This document shows positions 24,923 through 33,471 of a stretch of DNA of 38,914 nucleotides, in pieces (the stretch's first letter is position 1; each line of letters begins with the position of its first letter). Location of the stretch: positions 4,515 through 43,428 of the forward strand of contig PAOI01000021.1 in assembly GCA_002707985.1 (NCBI GenBank), given 5' to 3'. The position numbers and the translations under genes were made by a program. The notes below the pieces were generated by a model. That model worked only from the letters and a program-made list of their open reading frames with translations. It searched no databases and was not told the origin of the DNA. The stretch comes from Sphingomonas sp. Its GTDB lineage: Bacteria > Pseudomonadota > Alphaproteobacteria > Sphingomonadales > Sphingomonadaceae.

Positions 24923-25918
24923 ATGCCGCTGGGAGACTGGATCGAACCGAAACCGGAGGGGATTTACATCCCCGCCGCCGATTCGTGGGTCGATCCGTCG
25001 CGTCCCGTGCCCCGCGCGCTGGTGACGCATGGCCATGCCGATCATGCGCGCGGCGGGCATGGGGAGGTGCATGCCACTGCCGAAACGCTGGCGATCATGG
25101 GCGTGCGCTATGGTGCGCAGAGCGGGATTCCCGTCGCCTATGGTGAAACGCTGCGCATCGGCGAGGTGGATGCGACATTCCTGCCTGCCGGCCATGTTCT
25201 GGGTTCTGCGCAGATCCTGCTCGAACACCGCGGCGAGCGGGTGATCGTATCGGGCGATTACAAGCGGCGCCCCGATCCCACCTGCGTTCCGTTCGAAGTG
25301 GTACCGTGCGACGTGTTCATCACCGAAGCGACTTTCGGCCTGCCGGTATTCCGCCATCCCGAAACGCATGACGAGATGGACAAGCTGCTTGCGCGGCTGC
25401 GCGCCGAACCGGAACGGTGCATGCTGCTCGGTGCCTATGCGCTGGGCAAGGCGCAGCGGGTGATTGCTGAACTGCGCGCGATGGGATTCGACGATCCGAT
25501 CTATATCCATGGCGCGCTGCAGCGGCTGTGCGACCTCTATGTCGAACTTGGGGTCGATCTGGGCGAGCTGCGCCCCGCCACCGGCGTGGCAAAGGCGGAG
25601 CTGCAGGGGCGGCTGATCATCGCGCCGCCTTCTGCGCTCAACGATCGCTGGTCGCGGCGGCTGCCCGATCCGGTCACCGCGATGGCATCGGGGTGGATGC
25701 GCGTGCGCCAGCGGGCGCGGCAACGCAATGTCGAGCTGCCGATCATCCTGTCCGATCATGCCGATTGGGACGAGCTGACCGACACGATCCGCGAAATTGC
25801 TCCGCGCGAGGTTTGGGTGACGCATGGTCGCGAGGATGCGCTGGTCCATTGGTGCGGCCTGCATCAGATCCGCGGCCGGGCGCTGGAGCTTGCAGGCTAT
25901 GAGGACGAAGACGACTGA
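24923..25918 (+). CDS. Ligase-associated DNA exonuclease (metallo-beta-lactamase fold)
   Basis: A 331-residue MBL/beta-CASP protein, TIGR04122 type, related to Artemis/SNM1 and CPSF nucleases. The metal motif HGHADH is at 36-41, and further ligand loops are AGHVLGSAQ (about 90-98), the SGDYKRR turn (about 111-117) and SDHADWDEL near residue 280. Start MPLGDWIEPKPEGIYIP at 24923; an upstream ATG in the same frame at 24872 adds residues outside the family pattern. Transcribed away from its partner helicase; both promoters must lie in or near 24841-24922, where no LexA-type box (GAAC/GTTC direct repeat) is visible. Confidence 0.92.
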   Translation: MPLGDWIEPKPEGIYIPAADSWVDPSRPVPRALVTHGHADHARGGHGEVHATAETLAIMGVRYGAQSGIPVAYGETLRIGEVDATFLPAGHVLGSAQILLEHRGERVIVSGDYKRRPDPTCVPFEVVPCDVFITEATFGLPVFRHPETHDEMDKLLARLRAEPERCMLLGAYALGKAQRVIAELRAMGFDDPIYIHGALQRLCDLYVELGVDLGELRPATGVAKAELQGRLIIAPPSALNDRWSRRLPDPVTAMASGWMRVRQRARQRNVELPIILSDHADWDELTDTIREIAPREVWVTHGREDALVHWCGLHQIRGRALELAGYEDEDD

Positions 25919-25990
25919 CCCTGCCGATTTTCGTGGCGTTCCTATGCAGTTGTGCCAAGGTTCCGCCGTTTTTCGGGAGGGGGATTCGTC

Positions 25991-26446
25991 ATGCTGATTT
26001 CAGGTCTGGCCGCGCTGCTCGCAGTGGTGTCGCCTCTGGCGCCTTTGGAAGGTCCGACGGGCCAGGCGCTCACCCAATGTCTGGTCAGCCATACCAGCGA
26101 TGCCGATCGCACAATCCTGATCCGCTGGACGTTCGGCGCGATCACGGCGCATCCGGCGGTCGCCGACCTTGCCAATGTCTCCGATGCCCAGCGTACCGAA
26201 CTGACTGCGCGTGCCGCGGCGCTGTTCGAACGGCTGATAACGGACGATTGCCGATCGCAAGCGGTGGCCGTGCTGAAGACCGAGGGATCGAACGGGTTCG
26301 GCCAGAGCTTTCGCGATTTCGGCGCGCAATCGACGGGTTTCCTGATGCAGAATCCTGCCGTGGTCCGACAGGTTGGCGGGCTGGTCGGCCATCTGGTCGC
26401 CGACCCCGAATTCATGCAGCTCATCCTTGAGGCCCAGGCGAACTAG
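25991..26446 (+). CDS. Small secreted protein, function unknown
   Basis: A 151-residue exported protein. ATG 25991 follows a purine-rich CGGGAGGGGG; a longer frame from 25952 would spoil the signal peptide (MLISGLAALLAVVSPLAPL). The mature part is mostly alpha-helical and has two cysteines (CLVSHTSDADRT and DDCRSQAVAVL), which suggest one disulfide. No catalytic motif seen. The blocks SHTSDADRTILIRW and SFRDFGAQSTGFLM seem conserved-type but match no family I recognise. It lies alone between the exonuclease gene and the convergent GNAT gene. Confidence 0.72.
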   Translation: MLISGLAALLAVVSPLAPLEGPTGQALTQCLVSHTSDADRTILIRWTFGAITAHPAVADLANVSDAQRTELTARAAALFERLITDDCRSQAVAVLKTEGSNGFGQSFRDFGAQSTGFLMQNPAVVRQVGGLVGHLVADPEFMQLILEAQAN

Positions 26447-26465
26447 GCCGGTTTGGTCGCGATCT

Positions 26466-26972
26466 TCACTCGCCCGTAAGTCGTTTTGCGAAGACTTTCG
26501 AGACCGGGGCATAATCCTCGGTCTCGAAGAAACGATGTGCGCCTTCGTTACCCAGCCCGCTTTCGAGGAACATCCACCCGATTTCGCGTTCACGCGCGCG
26601 CTGTTCGACTGCCGCTACCAGCATCCGCGCAATGCCGTGCCGCCGCGCCTCGGGCGCCACGGCAAGGTCGTTGAGCACGCCATGGGGCGTCGGGGCGTCT
26701 TCGATCCACGAGACCGATGCGGCACCCGCAATCGCGCCCTCCAGCCGCGCGATCAGCAGCGCGGGCGCGTCGGCTCCGACGAATTCGCGTTCGAGCCGCG
26801 CCTCCAGATCGGGCGCCCAATGCACGCCATCGGGGCTGAGCGCCCATTGGATTTCGCCATGCGAGATATAGGTCGGGTCGGCACGCACCACGCGCGCAAA
26901 GAACTGCGCCGCCGCGCGTCGGTCAGCGTCGCTTTCGGCCCACGCCAAGATGGGCGCTGAGTCAGACGTCAT
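26466..26972 (-). CDS. GNAT-family N-acetyltransferase
   Basis: A 168-residue acetyl-CoA-dependent transferase. Motif A is LNDLAVAPEARRHGIARML at about 100-118, with the Arg110-x-x-Gly113-x-Ala115 pyrophosphate loop; motif B-like FLESGLGNEGAHRFFE follows. The substrate is not readable from sequence. Its first 11 bases overlap the 3' end of the upstream membrane protein gene, which suggests coupled translation. Confidence 0.87.
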   Translation of the reverse strand: MTSDSAPILAWAESDADRRAAAQFFARVVRADPTYISHGEIQWALSPDGVHWAPDLEARLEREFVGADAPALLIARLEGAIAGAASVSWIEDAPTPHGVLNDLAVAPEARRHGIARMLVAAVEQRAREREIGWMFLESGLGNEGAHRFFETEDYAPVSKVFAKRLTGE

Positions 26973-27633
26973 GGCGACGGTTTCGATAGGATTGCATTGC
27001 CATCTCCGCAGGACGATCTAGCCATTTCAATATCTCGCCGCACCGCATCAGTGCCGCGACATGATCGAAGAAACGGCGACGGAAACGCCCTTCTGCGGCT
27101 TCGCGTTCCTCCGGGTCGGCAGCGGCGGTTTCGACCAGCATCTCGTCATATTCGGCGACCGAAGGCGTGAAGATCGCATAGAGATCCATCGTGTAGTTAT
27201 CGGCATATTCCTCGGCCCAGCGCTGGCGGAACCACCAGCTGTGGATCACCGCTTCGAACCAGATCACCCACGAGCCGAATATCTGTGGCTCCACCGCATG
27301 GCGGCGGCGCGACCGGGTGGCGATTTCGAACAGGTTGAGCTGTTGCAGGAAAAACTGATCGGCGACGCCGTCGCGCTGCGCATCGGGGACCCAGGAGCTG
27401 GGCCGCGTCTGCGCCTTATATTCGAGCAGCGTGTCGCCATGCTCGGCTTCGAAGCGAAACACTGCGTTCGATTCGAGTTCGAGCCGCAGGTAATTTTCCT
27501 GCCGCTCGACCTTGCGGTCCTTGTTCTGCTGGCGGTTATAGCTCCACAGCGCGAGCACGAAGCCGGTGAAGGCAATGACATTGGCCCAGCTTTGCGCGCT
27601 CAGCCCCGAAAACCATTCCACCAGTCCCTGCAT
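26962..27633 (-). CDS. Single-pass membrane protein with helical cytoplasmic domain, unknown
   Basis: A 223-residue protein. One transmembrane helix at about 15-33 (SWANVIAFTGFVLALWSY) is followed directly by a Lys/Arg/Gln/Glu-rich segment (NRQQNKDRKVERQENYLRLE) and a mostly helical domain rich in Trp, Phe and Tyr (WVIWFEAVIHSWWFRQRW). The layout, a short N-terminal anchor plus a soluble helical domain starting near LELESNAVFRFE, recalls the DUF4760-like anchored proteins, but I cannot assign it. It overlaps the GNAT gene by 11 bases. No signal for secretion. Confidence 0.68.
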   Translation of the reverse strand: MQGLVEWFSGLSAQSWANVIAFTGFVLALWSYNRQQNKDRKVERQENYLRLELESNAVFRFEAEHGDTLLEYKAQTRPSSWVPDAQRDGVADQFFLQQLNLFEIATRSRRRHAVEPQIFGSWVIWFEAVIHSWWFRQRWAEEYADNYTMDLYAIFTPSVAEYDEMLVETAAADPEEREAAEGRFRRRFFDHVAALMRCGEILKWLDRPAEMAMQSYRNRRHDV

Positions 27634-27694
27634 GTGCGCCTCCCCCGATTGCCCCTGCTTCAGCGATAAGCGGTGCGTGCGCGCCCGCCAAGCA

Positions 27695-29053
27695 TCAGTG
27701 TTTGAGGTCGACCGGCGGATCTGACCGGGCGAGGAACCCGCGTGCGAGCGCCGAATAGAGCCGTTCGCGACAGACCAGTGCGCTGACGGCGTCGGCGATC
27801 AGCGCGGTCGCGAACATCGGCAGGATCATGCCACGGCTCGCCGTGGTTTCCGAAAGGATGATCACGGCCGTGAAGGGTGCGCGGATCACGCCGACGAAAT
27901 AGGCGGCCATCCCCAGCAACACGATCGCGCCTGCCGCATCGTTGGGGAACAGTTCCTTGAGGAAATTGCCGATGCCCGCCCCGACCGCGAGCGAGGGCGC
28001 GAAAATCCCGCCCGGCGCGCCGCTCAGCGTCGTCGCCAGCGTGGCGAGCATCTTGGCGGGGCCGAACCAGAGCGAAATATCGCCGCCCTCCACCAGATCG
28101 CGCGTCGTCGCATAGCCGGTGCCCCAGGTGCTTCCTGCGGTGGCGATGCCGAGCAGCGCGACGATCAGGCCGCAGGCGGCGGCGAACAGCACCGGACGCT
28201 TGCGCGACAGGCCGAAAAAGCCGCTGGTCGCGCGGCTGAAGCGTAGCACCAGCCGACTGAACAGCCCGCCCATCGCCCCACCGACAATTCCCGCAATGGG
28301 CGCCGCCATCAGCACCGTGTGCAGCGGCAGCGTCTGTCCCATTTCGCCGAAATAGACATAATCGCCCGCAAGGCCGAGGCTGACGAGACCGGAGATCATC
28401 ACCGCGCCCATCACCAGCACCGCGATACGCTGTTCATAGGCGGCGGCGAGTTCCTCGATCGCAAAGGCGACTCCGGCCAGTGGCGTGTTGAACGCGGCGG
28501 CGACGCCGGCCGCGCCGCCCGCGATCAGCACGCCGGCGGTGATCGGCACGCGCAGCAGCTTGTGGATCCACACCATGATCGCGGCGCTCACCTGCACCGT
28601 CGGGCCCTCGCGACCGACCGACCCGCCCGCGAGCAGCATGACGACCGTCAGCACCAGCTTCTTGCCGGCCGTGTAGAGCGATACCATTCGGTCGGCGAGC
28701 AGCCGGTCCGATGTCCGCCCCGCCGCGATCACCTGGGGAATGCCCGATCCCGACGCCTCGGCGGCCCAGCGGCGCGTGGCATAGACGACTCCGGCAAACA
28801 CCGCCGGCGTCAGCAGGACCGGCAGCCATGGCCAGCTGCCCGCGACCGACAGGAACAATTCATGCGCGCTGTCGGCGATCTCCGCAAACAGCAGCGCGAC
28901 GATGCCGAGCAGGATCGCGCCGGTGACGGTCGCGATTCGCCTGCGCAGCATGCGCAGTTGCGCAGCGGCCTCCGGCTGCGCGCGTCGGCGCCACAAGATG
29001 CGCAGATGCCGCCGCATTCTGTCAGGAGAAAGGGACATTTTGTCGCATGGCAT
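27695..29053 (-). CDS. ClC-family chloride/proton antiporter
   Basis: Polytopic protein of 452 residues. ClC signatures: GSGIPQ at 102-107 (GSGIPE in E. coli), GREGPT at 147-152 with gating Glu149, AFNTPLAGVAFAIEEL with the internal proton glutamate at 200/201, GGIFAPSLAVGAG, and YSALARGFLA with the chloride-site tyrosine near the C-terminus. Both key glutamates are present, pointing to an exchanger rather than a channel; there are no CBS domains. ATG 29053 is used; ATG 29038 is possible. It stands directly after rpoN (38 bases), where hpf and ptsN are found in many Proteobacteria. Confidence 0.93.
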   Translation of the reverse strand: MPCDKMSLSPDRMRRHLRILWRRRAQPEAAAQLRMLRRRIATVTGAILLGIVALLFAEIADSAHELFLSVAGSWPWLPVLLTPAVFAGVVYATRRWAAEASGSGIPQVIAAGRTSDRLLADRMVSLYTAGKKLVLTVVMLLAGGSVGREGPTVQVSAAIMVWIHKLLRVPITAGVLIAGGAAGVAAAFNTPLAGVAFAIEELAAAYEQRIAVLVMGAVMISGLVSLGLAGDYVYFGEMGQTLPLHTVLMAAPIAGIVGGAMGGLFSRLVLRFSRATSGFFGLSRKRPVLFAAACGLIVALLGIATAGSTWGTGYATTRDLVEGGDISLWFGPAKMLATLATTLSGAPGGIFAPSLAVGAGIGNFLKELFPNDAAGAIVLLGMAAYFVGVIRAPFTAVIILSETTASRGMILPMFATALIADAVSALVCRERLYSALARGFLARSDPPVDLKH

Positions 29054-29091
29054 AGGAGCCCCGGCGGCGGGGTCAACCTTCAGCGTCGGAT

Positions 29092-30600
29092 TCAGCCGGC
29101 GCCTTCGAGTGCCTTTTGCCGCCGCCGCTGCACAGAACTGCCGATACCCAGCGATTCGCGATATTTCGCGACGGTCCGGCGGGCGATGTCGAAACCCTGC
29201 GCACGCAACATGTCGACCAGCGTGTCGTCGGAGAGAATCTTCTTGGGATCCTCCGCCGCGATCAGCGATTTGATCGCGCTTTTCACGGCTTCGGCCGATA
29301 CCGCGTCGCCGCCATCGGCCGACTGGATCGCGCTGGTGAAGAAATATTTGAGTTCGAACAGCCCGCGCGCGCAGCTGAGATATTTGTTGCTGGTGACGCG
29401 GCTGACCGTCGATTCGTGCATTTCGATCGCATCGGCCACCTGGCGCAACGTCATCGGCTTCAGGTGCGCGACGCCCTTCAGGAAAAATGCTTCCTGCTGC
29501 TTCACGATTTCGGTTGCGACCTTGATGATCGTCCGCTGCCGCTGATCGAGCGCCTTGACCAGCCAGTTGGCGCTGGCGAGGCATTCGGAAAGCCAGGCGC
29601 GCGATGCCTTGTCCTGTCGTGCGGGTCCGGCGAGTTCGGCATAGTAAGTGCGGTTGACGAGCAGCCGCGGCAATGTCGCCGAATTGATTTCGATCGCCCA
29701 GCCATCGCCGCGCCGGGCGATGAAGATGTCGGGCGTGACTGCCGGTACGGGCTCTCCGCCATAGCGGCATCCCGGCTTAGGATCGTAATTGCGCAGCTCG
29801 CGGATCATGTCCGACAGATCCTCGTCATCGACGCCGCACATCCGCTTCAGCCGGGCGCGATCGCCGCGCGCGACCAGATCGAGATTGTCGATCAACCGCG
29901 CCATGCACGGATCGTAGCGATCGGCTTCCTTCGCCTGCAGCGCGAGGCATTCGGCAAGGTCGCGCGCGCCGACGCCGGTGGGATCGAAGCTCTGAACGAC
30001 GTCGAGCACCTCTTCGACCTGCGCCAGCGGGACGCCGAGCCGGTTGCCGATGTCGAGCAGCGGGACAGTGAGATAGCCGCACTCGTCGATCTGATCGATC
30101 AGATGCTGCGCAATGAACAGGTCGGTGCCGGACAGCGCGGTGCCCGCCTGTGCCATCAGGTGATCGGCAAGCGCGATATCGCCCGCCGCGACATTTTCGA
30201 AATCGGGTCCGTCCTCGGGCAGGCCTGCGCCGGGTGTCGTCCCGCCCGCGCCGAGGCCGCCGTCGAGCCCGCCGATCCCGTCGGCAGCGCTGTCGTGATG
30301 AAAGCTCTCCGTCGCGAAATCGACATCGAGCGCGGCTTCGCCCGATCCGGCGCCCGTCATCAGCAATTCCTCGCTGTCGGCGGGCCCGTCGCGTTCGATC
30401 TGCGATGCCGTTTCGGGTTCGGACGAATCGCCGCCCTCGCCGCCGCCCGCATCGAGCAGCGGATTGCGTTCGATTTCCTCGGCAATGAAGGCTTCGATTT
30501 CGAGATTGGAGAGCGCAAGCAGCTTGATCGCCTGCTGCAACTGCGGCGTCATCACCAGCGATTGCGACTGGCGCAGGTCGAGGCGCGGCGCGAGGCTCAT
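29092..30600 (-). CDS. rpoN: RNA polymerase sigma-54 factor RpoN
   Basis: Sigma factor of 502 residues for enhancer-dependent promoters (-24/-12). Region I is Gln-rich (RLDLRQSQSLVMTPQLQQAI), an acidic region II covers about 50-130, and the DNA-binding RpoN box ARRTVAKYRE is at 473-482 after a helix-turn-helix (HESTVSRVTSNK). ATG 30600 (MSLAPRLDLRQ) is the family start; the longer frame back to 30741 overlaps the intergenic space and lptB. Follows lptB by 46 bases, the usual lptA-lptB-rpoN order. No sigma-54 activator or target promoter was recognised in the window. Confidence 0.97.
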   Translation of the reverse strand: MSLAPRLDLRQSQSLVMTPQLQQAIKLLALSNLEIEAFIAEEIERNPLLDAGGGEGGDSSEPETASQIERDGPADSEELLMTGAGSGEAALDVDFATESFHHDSAADGIGGLDGGLGAGGTTPGAGLPEDGPDFENVAAGDIALADHLMAQAGTALSGTDLFIAQHLIDQIDECGYLTVPLLDIGNRLGVPLAQVEEVLDVVQSFDPTGVGARDLAECLALQAKEADRYDPCMARLIDNLDLVARGDRARLKRMCGVDDEDLSDMIRELRNYDPKPGCRYGGEPVPAVTPDIFIARRGDGWAIEINSATLPRLLVNRTYYAELAGPARQDKASRAWLSECLASANWLVKALDQRQRTIIKVATEIVKQQEAFFLKGVAHLKPMTLRQVADAIEMHESTVSRVTSNKYLSCARGLFELKYFFTSAIQSADGGDAVSAEAVKSAIKSLIAAEDPKKILSDDTLVDMLRAQGFDIARRTVAKYRESLGIGSSVQRRRQKALEGAG

Positions 30601-30646
30601 GATGCGTGCAGTCCCCGCAGGGAGGCAAGGCGCGCTCCCATCATCG

Positions 30647-31423
30647 TCAGAGCGAGAATCCCTCGCCCAGATAGAGGCGGCGGACATTGGCATCGGCGAC
30701 CAGCTCGCTGGGCGATCCGGCAAACAGCACGCGGCCGTCATAGATGATGTAGGCCCGGTCGACGATGTCGAGCGTTTCGCGGACGTTGTGGTCGGTGATC
30801 AACACGCCGATGTCGCGGCTTTTCAGGTCGATCACCAGATCGCGAATATCGGCGATCGAGATCGGGTCGATGCCGGCGAACGGTTCGTCGAGCAACATGA
30901 TCGACGGGCTGGCGGCCAGTGCGCGTGCGATTTCCGCGCGGCGACGTTCACCGCCCGAAAGCGCCATCGACGGCGAATCGCGCAACCGGGTGAGGCCGAA
31001 TTCGTCGAGCAGCGTTTCCAGCCGCTCGGCGCGCGCCGCCTTGTCGGGCTCGGACAGTTCGAGCACCGCCAGAATATTGTCCTCGACCGAGAGCCCCCGG
31101 AAAATCGACGTTTCCTGCGGCAGATATCCAAGCCCCAGAATCGCGCGGCGATACATGGGCAGCTTCGTGATATCCTCATTATCGAGCATGATGCGGCCCG
31201 AATCGGGCTTCACCAGCCCCATCACCGAATAGAAACAGGTCGTTTTGCCCGCGCCGTTCGGGCCGAGCAGCCCCACCACTTCGCCGCGCGCGACCGACAG
31301 CGACACATCGGTCAGCACGACGCGCTTGTCATAGGCCTTGGCGATCGAAACCACCGCCAATCCGCGATCCAGTTCGGGCGCGGGATCGGCCACCGGCTGT
31401 TCGAGCGTCGAAACATCGTTCAT
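30647..31423 (-). CDS. lptB: LPS export ABC transporter ATP-binding protein LptB
   Basis: Cytoplasmic ATPase of 258 residues that powers LPS extraction through LptFG. Walker A GPNGAGKT at 54-61, Q-loop GYLPQETSIFRG, signature LSGGERRR at 155-162, Walker B IMLLDEPFAGIDP and switch His in ITDHN are all present. Three nearby starts exist: ATG 31423, ATG 31429 and TTG 31444; 31423 has the best spacing to AAAGGGG. The N-terminus is about 20 residues longer than in E. coli. A 133-base gap separates it from lptA. Confidence 0.95.
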   Translation of the reverse strand: MNDVSTLEQPVADPAPELDRGLAVVSIAKAYDKRVVLTDVSLSVARGEVVGLLGPNGAGKTTCFYSVMGLVKPDSGRIMLDNEDITKLPMYRRAILGLGYLPQETSIFRGLSVEDNILAVLELSEPDKAARAERLETLLDEFGLTRLRDSPSMALSGGERRRAEIARALAASPSIMLLDEPFAGIDPISIADIRDLVIDLKSRDIGVLITDHNVRETLDIVDRAYIIYDGRVLFAGSPSELVADANVRRLYLGEGFSL

Positions 31424-31486
31424 GGGCATCGGCCCCTTTCGCAACCAGGGATTACCATCGGCTTAGCGCCGTGGCGATTGGCTCGT

Positions 31487-31498
31487 TTCATGCATGAA
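31487..31498. promoter_or_regulatory. 12-bp palindrome in the lptA-lptB gap
   Basis: Perfect palindrome TTCATGCATGAA in a locally AT-richer stretch, within an otherwise tightly packed operon. It could mark an operator or an internal promoter feeding lptB-rpoN. No clear -35/-10 pair can be assigned. Confidence 0.25.
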
Positions 31499-31556
31499 TA
31501 GTCATTCGCGACCGGAGGCGCAAAGGGTCAGGCGACGAACTGCGCCAAAAATTATG

Positions 31557-32093
31557 CTATTCGCCGTCGCGCTTGGGAACAGAGAAGCTTCCGGACACGC
31601 GACCGCCGCTGCGTTCGACATTGCCGCTGCTTCCGCCGACGCCCGAACCGTCGATCGTCGCGCGGCCGGTGTCGAGATCGATGGTCAGCCGGCCGCCCTG
31701 AATCGCGTTGCCGCCCTGGCGCAGCGTAACGCCGCCGATCATCGTCACCGTGCGGCGGTTGATGTCATAAACGGCATATTGCGACTGCGCGCTCTGATCG
31801 GGACGCGTGAACGTAACGCCGCCCGACGCATCGAGACGATTCGCCTGTGGCGCGCCGTCGAGCACATTGCCGGTATAGCTGATCGTCACGCGCGCGGCGT
31901 TGAGCGCCAGTTCGGCTTGCCGAATCCGGACATCGCCCGACAGGACCACGCGCTTGGCGCGATCGTCGAGCTGGATATCCCCCGCATCGAAATCGATCGG
32001 CGCGTCCGAATTATGGCGCGTCTGCGCATCTGCCGGCAGGCACGATGCCAGCGCCATCATCAGCGGAAGGAGGGGGAGTACCCGGTTCATCAT
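31557..32093 (-). CDS. lptA: LPS transport bridge protein LptA (OstA family)
   Basis: A 178-residue periplasmic OstA-like protein that carries LPS from LptC toward the outer membrane. The beta-jellyroll sequence starts near residue 32 (PIDFDAGDIQLDDRAKRVVL, then SGDVRI) and ends about residue 150, followed by a Gly/Ser-rich tail. The signal region contains a good lipobox, LASC at 15-18, in addition to a signal peptidase I site (ADA-Q, near 24), which is unusual for LptA. The start overlaps the lptC stop by 4 bases (ATGA). Confidence 0.9.
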   Translation of the reverse strand: MMNRVLPLLPLMMALASCLPADAQTRHNSDAPIDFDAGDIQLDDRAKRVVLSGDVRIRQAELALNAARVTISYTGNVLDGAPQANRLDASGGVTFTRPDQSAQSQYAVYDINRRTVTMIGGVTLRQGGNAIQGGRLTIDLDTGRATIDGSGVGGSSGNVERSGGRVSGSFSVPKRDGE

Positions 32094-32734
32094 CGCCTAT
32101 TTGCGCGGTTGGGCTGGATCCGCAAGTGGGCATTTCCGCTTAGCGAGACGGTGCGCCCTTCCAGATCGGCAGTCAGCTTGTCCGCGCTGAAGCTGCCCAA
32201 CGGCGTCGATCCGGTGACCTCGCCGGCGCTTTCGAGCTGTCGCGTGCGCAGATCGACTGTGGCGTCGCTGGTGGACAGATTATAGCCGTCGGCAGTTTCC
32301 ACCTGCACCGGGCCATCAATCGCAACTTGCTGGGTATCGATCTGATACCGGCCCGAATCTGCGCGAATTTCTGCCGGACCGTCCGCGAGCACTATCTGCG
32401 CCGAAAGATCCTTGAGATTGACCACCGGTTCGGCGGAACTCTTCTGAACCGCCGAGCCCGCCTTCAGCGTGAAGGAGCGGCCTTTCGAATCCTGGCCGCG
32501 ATAGGTCGCCTGTTCGATGCGCAGCCGTTCGCCGGCGACATCGACCTTATTCTTATCCAGCACGAAGCTGACATCGCCGCCCAGAAACACCGGCGACAGC
32601 ACCAGAAACGCCGCCAGCACGCCGATCCCGACGGGCAGCACGGTAAGCGCGCCCTTTACCAGCCGGTCGTGATTGCTGTTGGGATGCGCCCAGGCGCGGC
32701 GCTCCCGGCGCAGGCGTCTAGCCTCTCGCGACAT
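32090..32734 (-). CDS. lptC: LPS export system protein LptC
   Basis: A 214-residue inner-membrane protein: an Arg-rich cytoplasmic N-terminus, one helix at about 30-52 (VLPVGIGVLAAFLVLSPVF), and a periplasmic jellyroll (KVDVAGERLRIEQATYRGQD through SFSADKLTADLEGR) that receives LPS from LptFG and hands it to LptA. Start MSREARRLRRERR with a purine-rich leader. 48 bases after the ribonuclease D gene, and overlapping lptA; part of one run rnd-lptC-lptA-lptB-rpoN. Confidence 0.9.
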   Translation of the reverse strand: MSREARRLRRERRAWAHPNSNHDRLVKGALTVLPVGIGVLAAFLVLSPVFLGGDVSFVLDKNKVDVAGERLRIEQATYRGQDSKGRSFTLKAGSAVQKSSAEPVVNLKDLSAQIVLADGPAEIRADSGRYQIDTQQVAIDGPVQVETADGYNLSTSDATVDLRTRQLESAGEVTGSTPLGSFSADKLTADLEGRTVSLSGNAHLRIQPNRANRR

Positions 32735-32782
32735 CGGTCCGGCCTTGGCAGGGATGGGCAGTTCGTGTCACGCGACCACCTT

Positions 32783-33403
32783 TCACGCGTGGGCGAAAAT
32801 ATCGATCTCGGGCCAGCCGGCAAGGTCGAGCTTCGCGCGCGCGGGCAGGAAGTCGAAACAGGACTGGGCGAGTTCCATACGTCCTTCACGCACGAGACGC
32901 TTGTCGAGTTCCACTTTCATCGCATGCAGGAAGCGAACATCGGATGCGGCATAGTCGCGCTGGGCGTCCGTGATTTCGGGCGCGCCCCAGTCGGACGACT
33001 GCTGCTGCTTGGAAATCTCCTCGCCCAGCAATTCGCGCACCAGCTCTTTCAGGCCATGCCGGTCGGTATAGGTACGGATCAGCCGCGACGCGATCTTGGT
33101 GCAATAGACCGGCGCCGCAGTGACGCCCAGATAATGTTCGATCGCCGCCAGGTCGAAGCGCGCGAAATGATAGAGCTTCAGACGATCGGGATCGGCCAGC
33201 ACGGCGCGCAGATTGGGCGCGGCATAATCGCTGTCGGGGCCGAAGCGGACGAGATGTTCGTCGCCGCCGCCATCGGAAATCTGGACCAGGCACAGGCGAT
33301 CGCGCGGCGTGATCAGGCCCATCGTCTCGGTATCGACGGCAACCGATGCGCCCGGTGCGAACACGCCTTCGGGCAGGTCTTCTTCGTGAAAAAATACGCT
33401 CAT
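32783..33403 (-). CDS. Short ribonuclease D-like 3'-5' exonuclease
   Basis: A DEDD-type exonuclease of 206 residues, containing only the catalytic domain: Asp24 and Glu26 (VAVDTETMGL), Asp84 (HFARFDLAAIEHYLG) and Tyr151-x3-Asp155 (QRDYAASDVRF, the DEDDy form). The HRDC domains of E. coli RNase D are absent, as is usual for the short alphaproteobacterial form placed upstream of lptC. ATG 33403 is chosen; the frame stays open upstream to 34396, but that part is antisense-frame noise inside terC. Likely role is tRNA or small RNA 3' processing. Confidence 0.9.
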   Translation of the reverse strand: MSVFFHEEDLPEGVFAPGASVAVDTETMGLITPRDRLCLVQISDGGGDEHLVRFGPDSDYAAPNLRAVLADPDRLKLYHFARFDLAAIEHYLGVTAAPVYCTKIASRLIRTYTDRHGLKELVRELLGEEISKQQQSSDWGAPEITDAQRDYAASDVRFLHAMKVELDKRLVREGRMELAQSCFDFLPARAKLDLAGWPEIDIFAHA

Positions 33404-33471
33404 AGCGCGCGCATAGGCGCGTTTCCGCTGCCGCTCAATGGCCGGGCGCGCAGCGGCGGCGCCCGACGACG

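Noticed and set aside
23401..25146. 581-codon open frame on the + strand across the helicase
   Set aside because: Antisense to a helicase with all motifs; the composition is that of a shadow frame.
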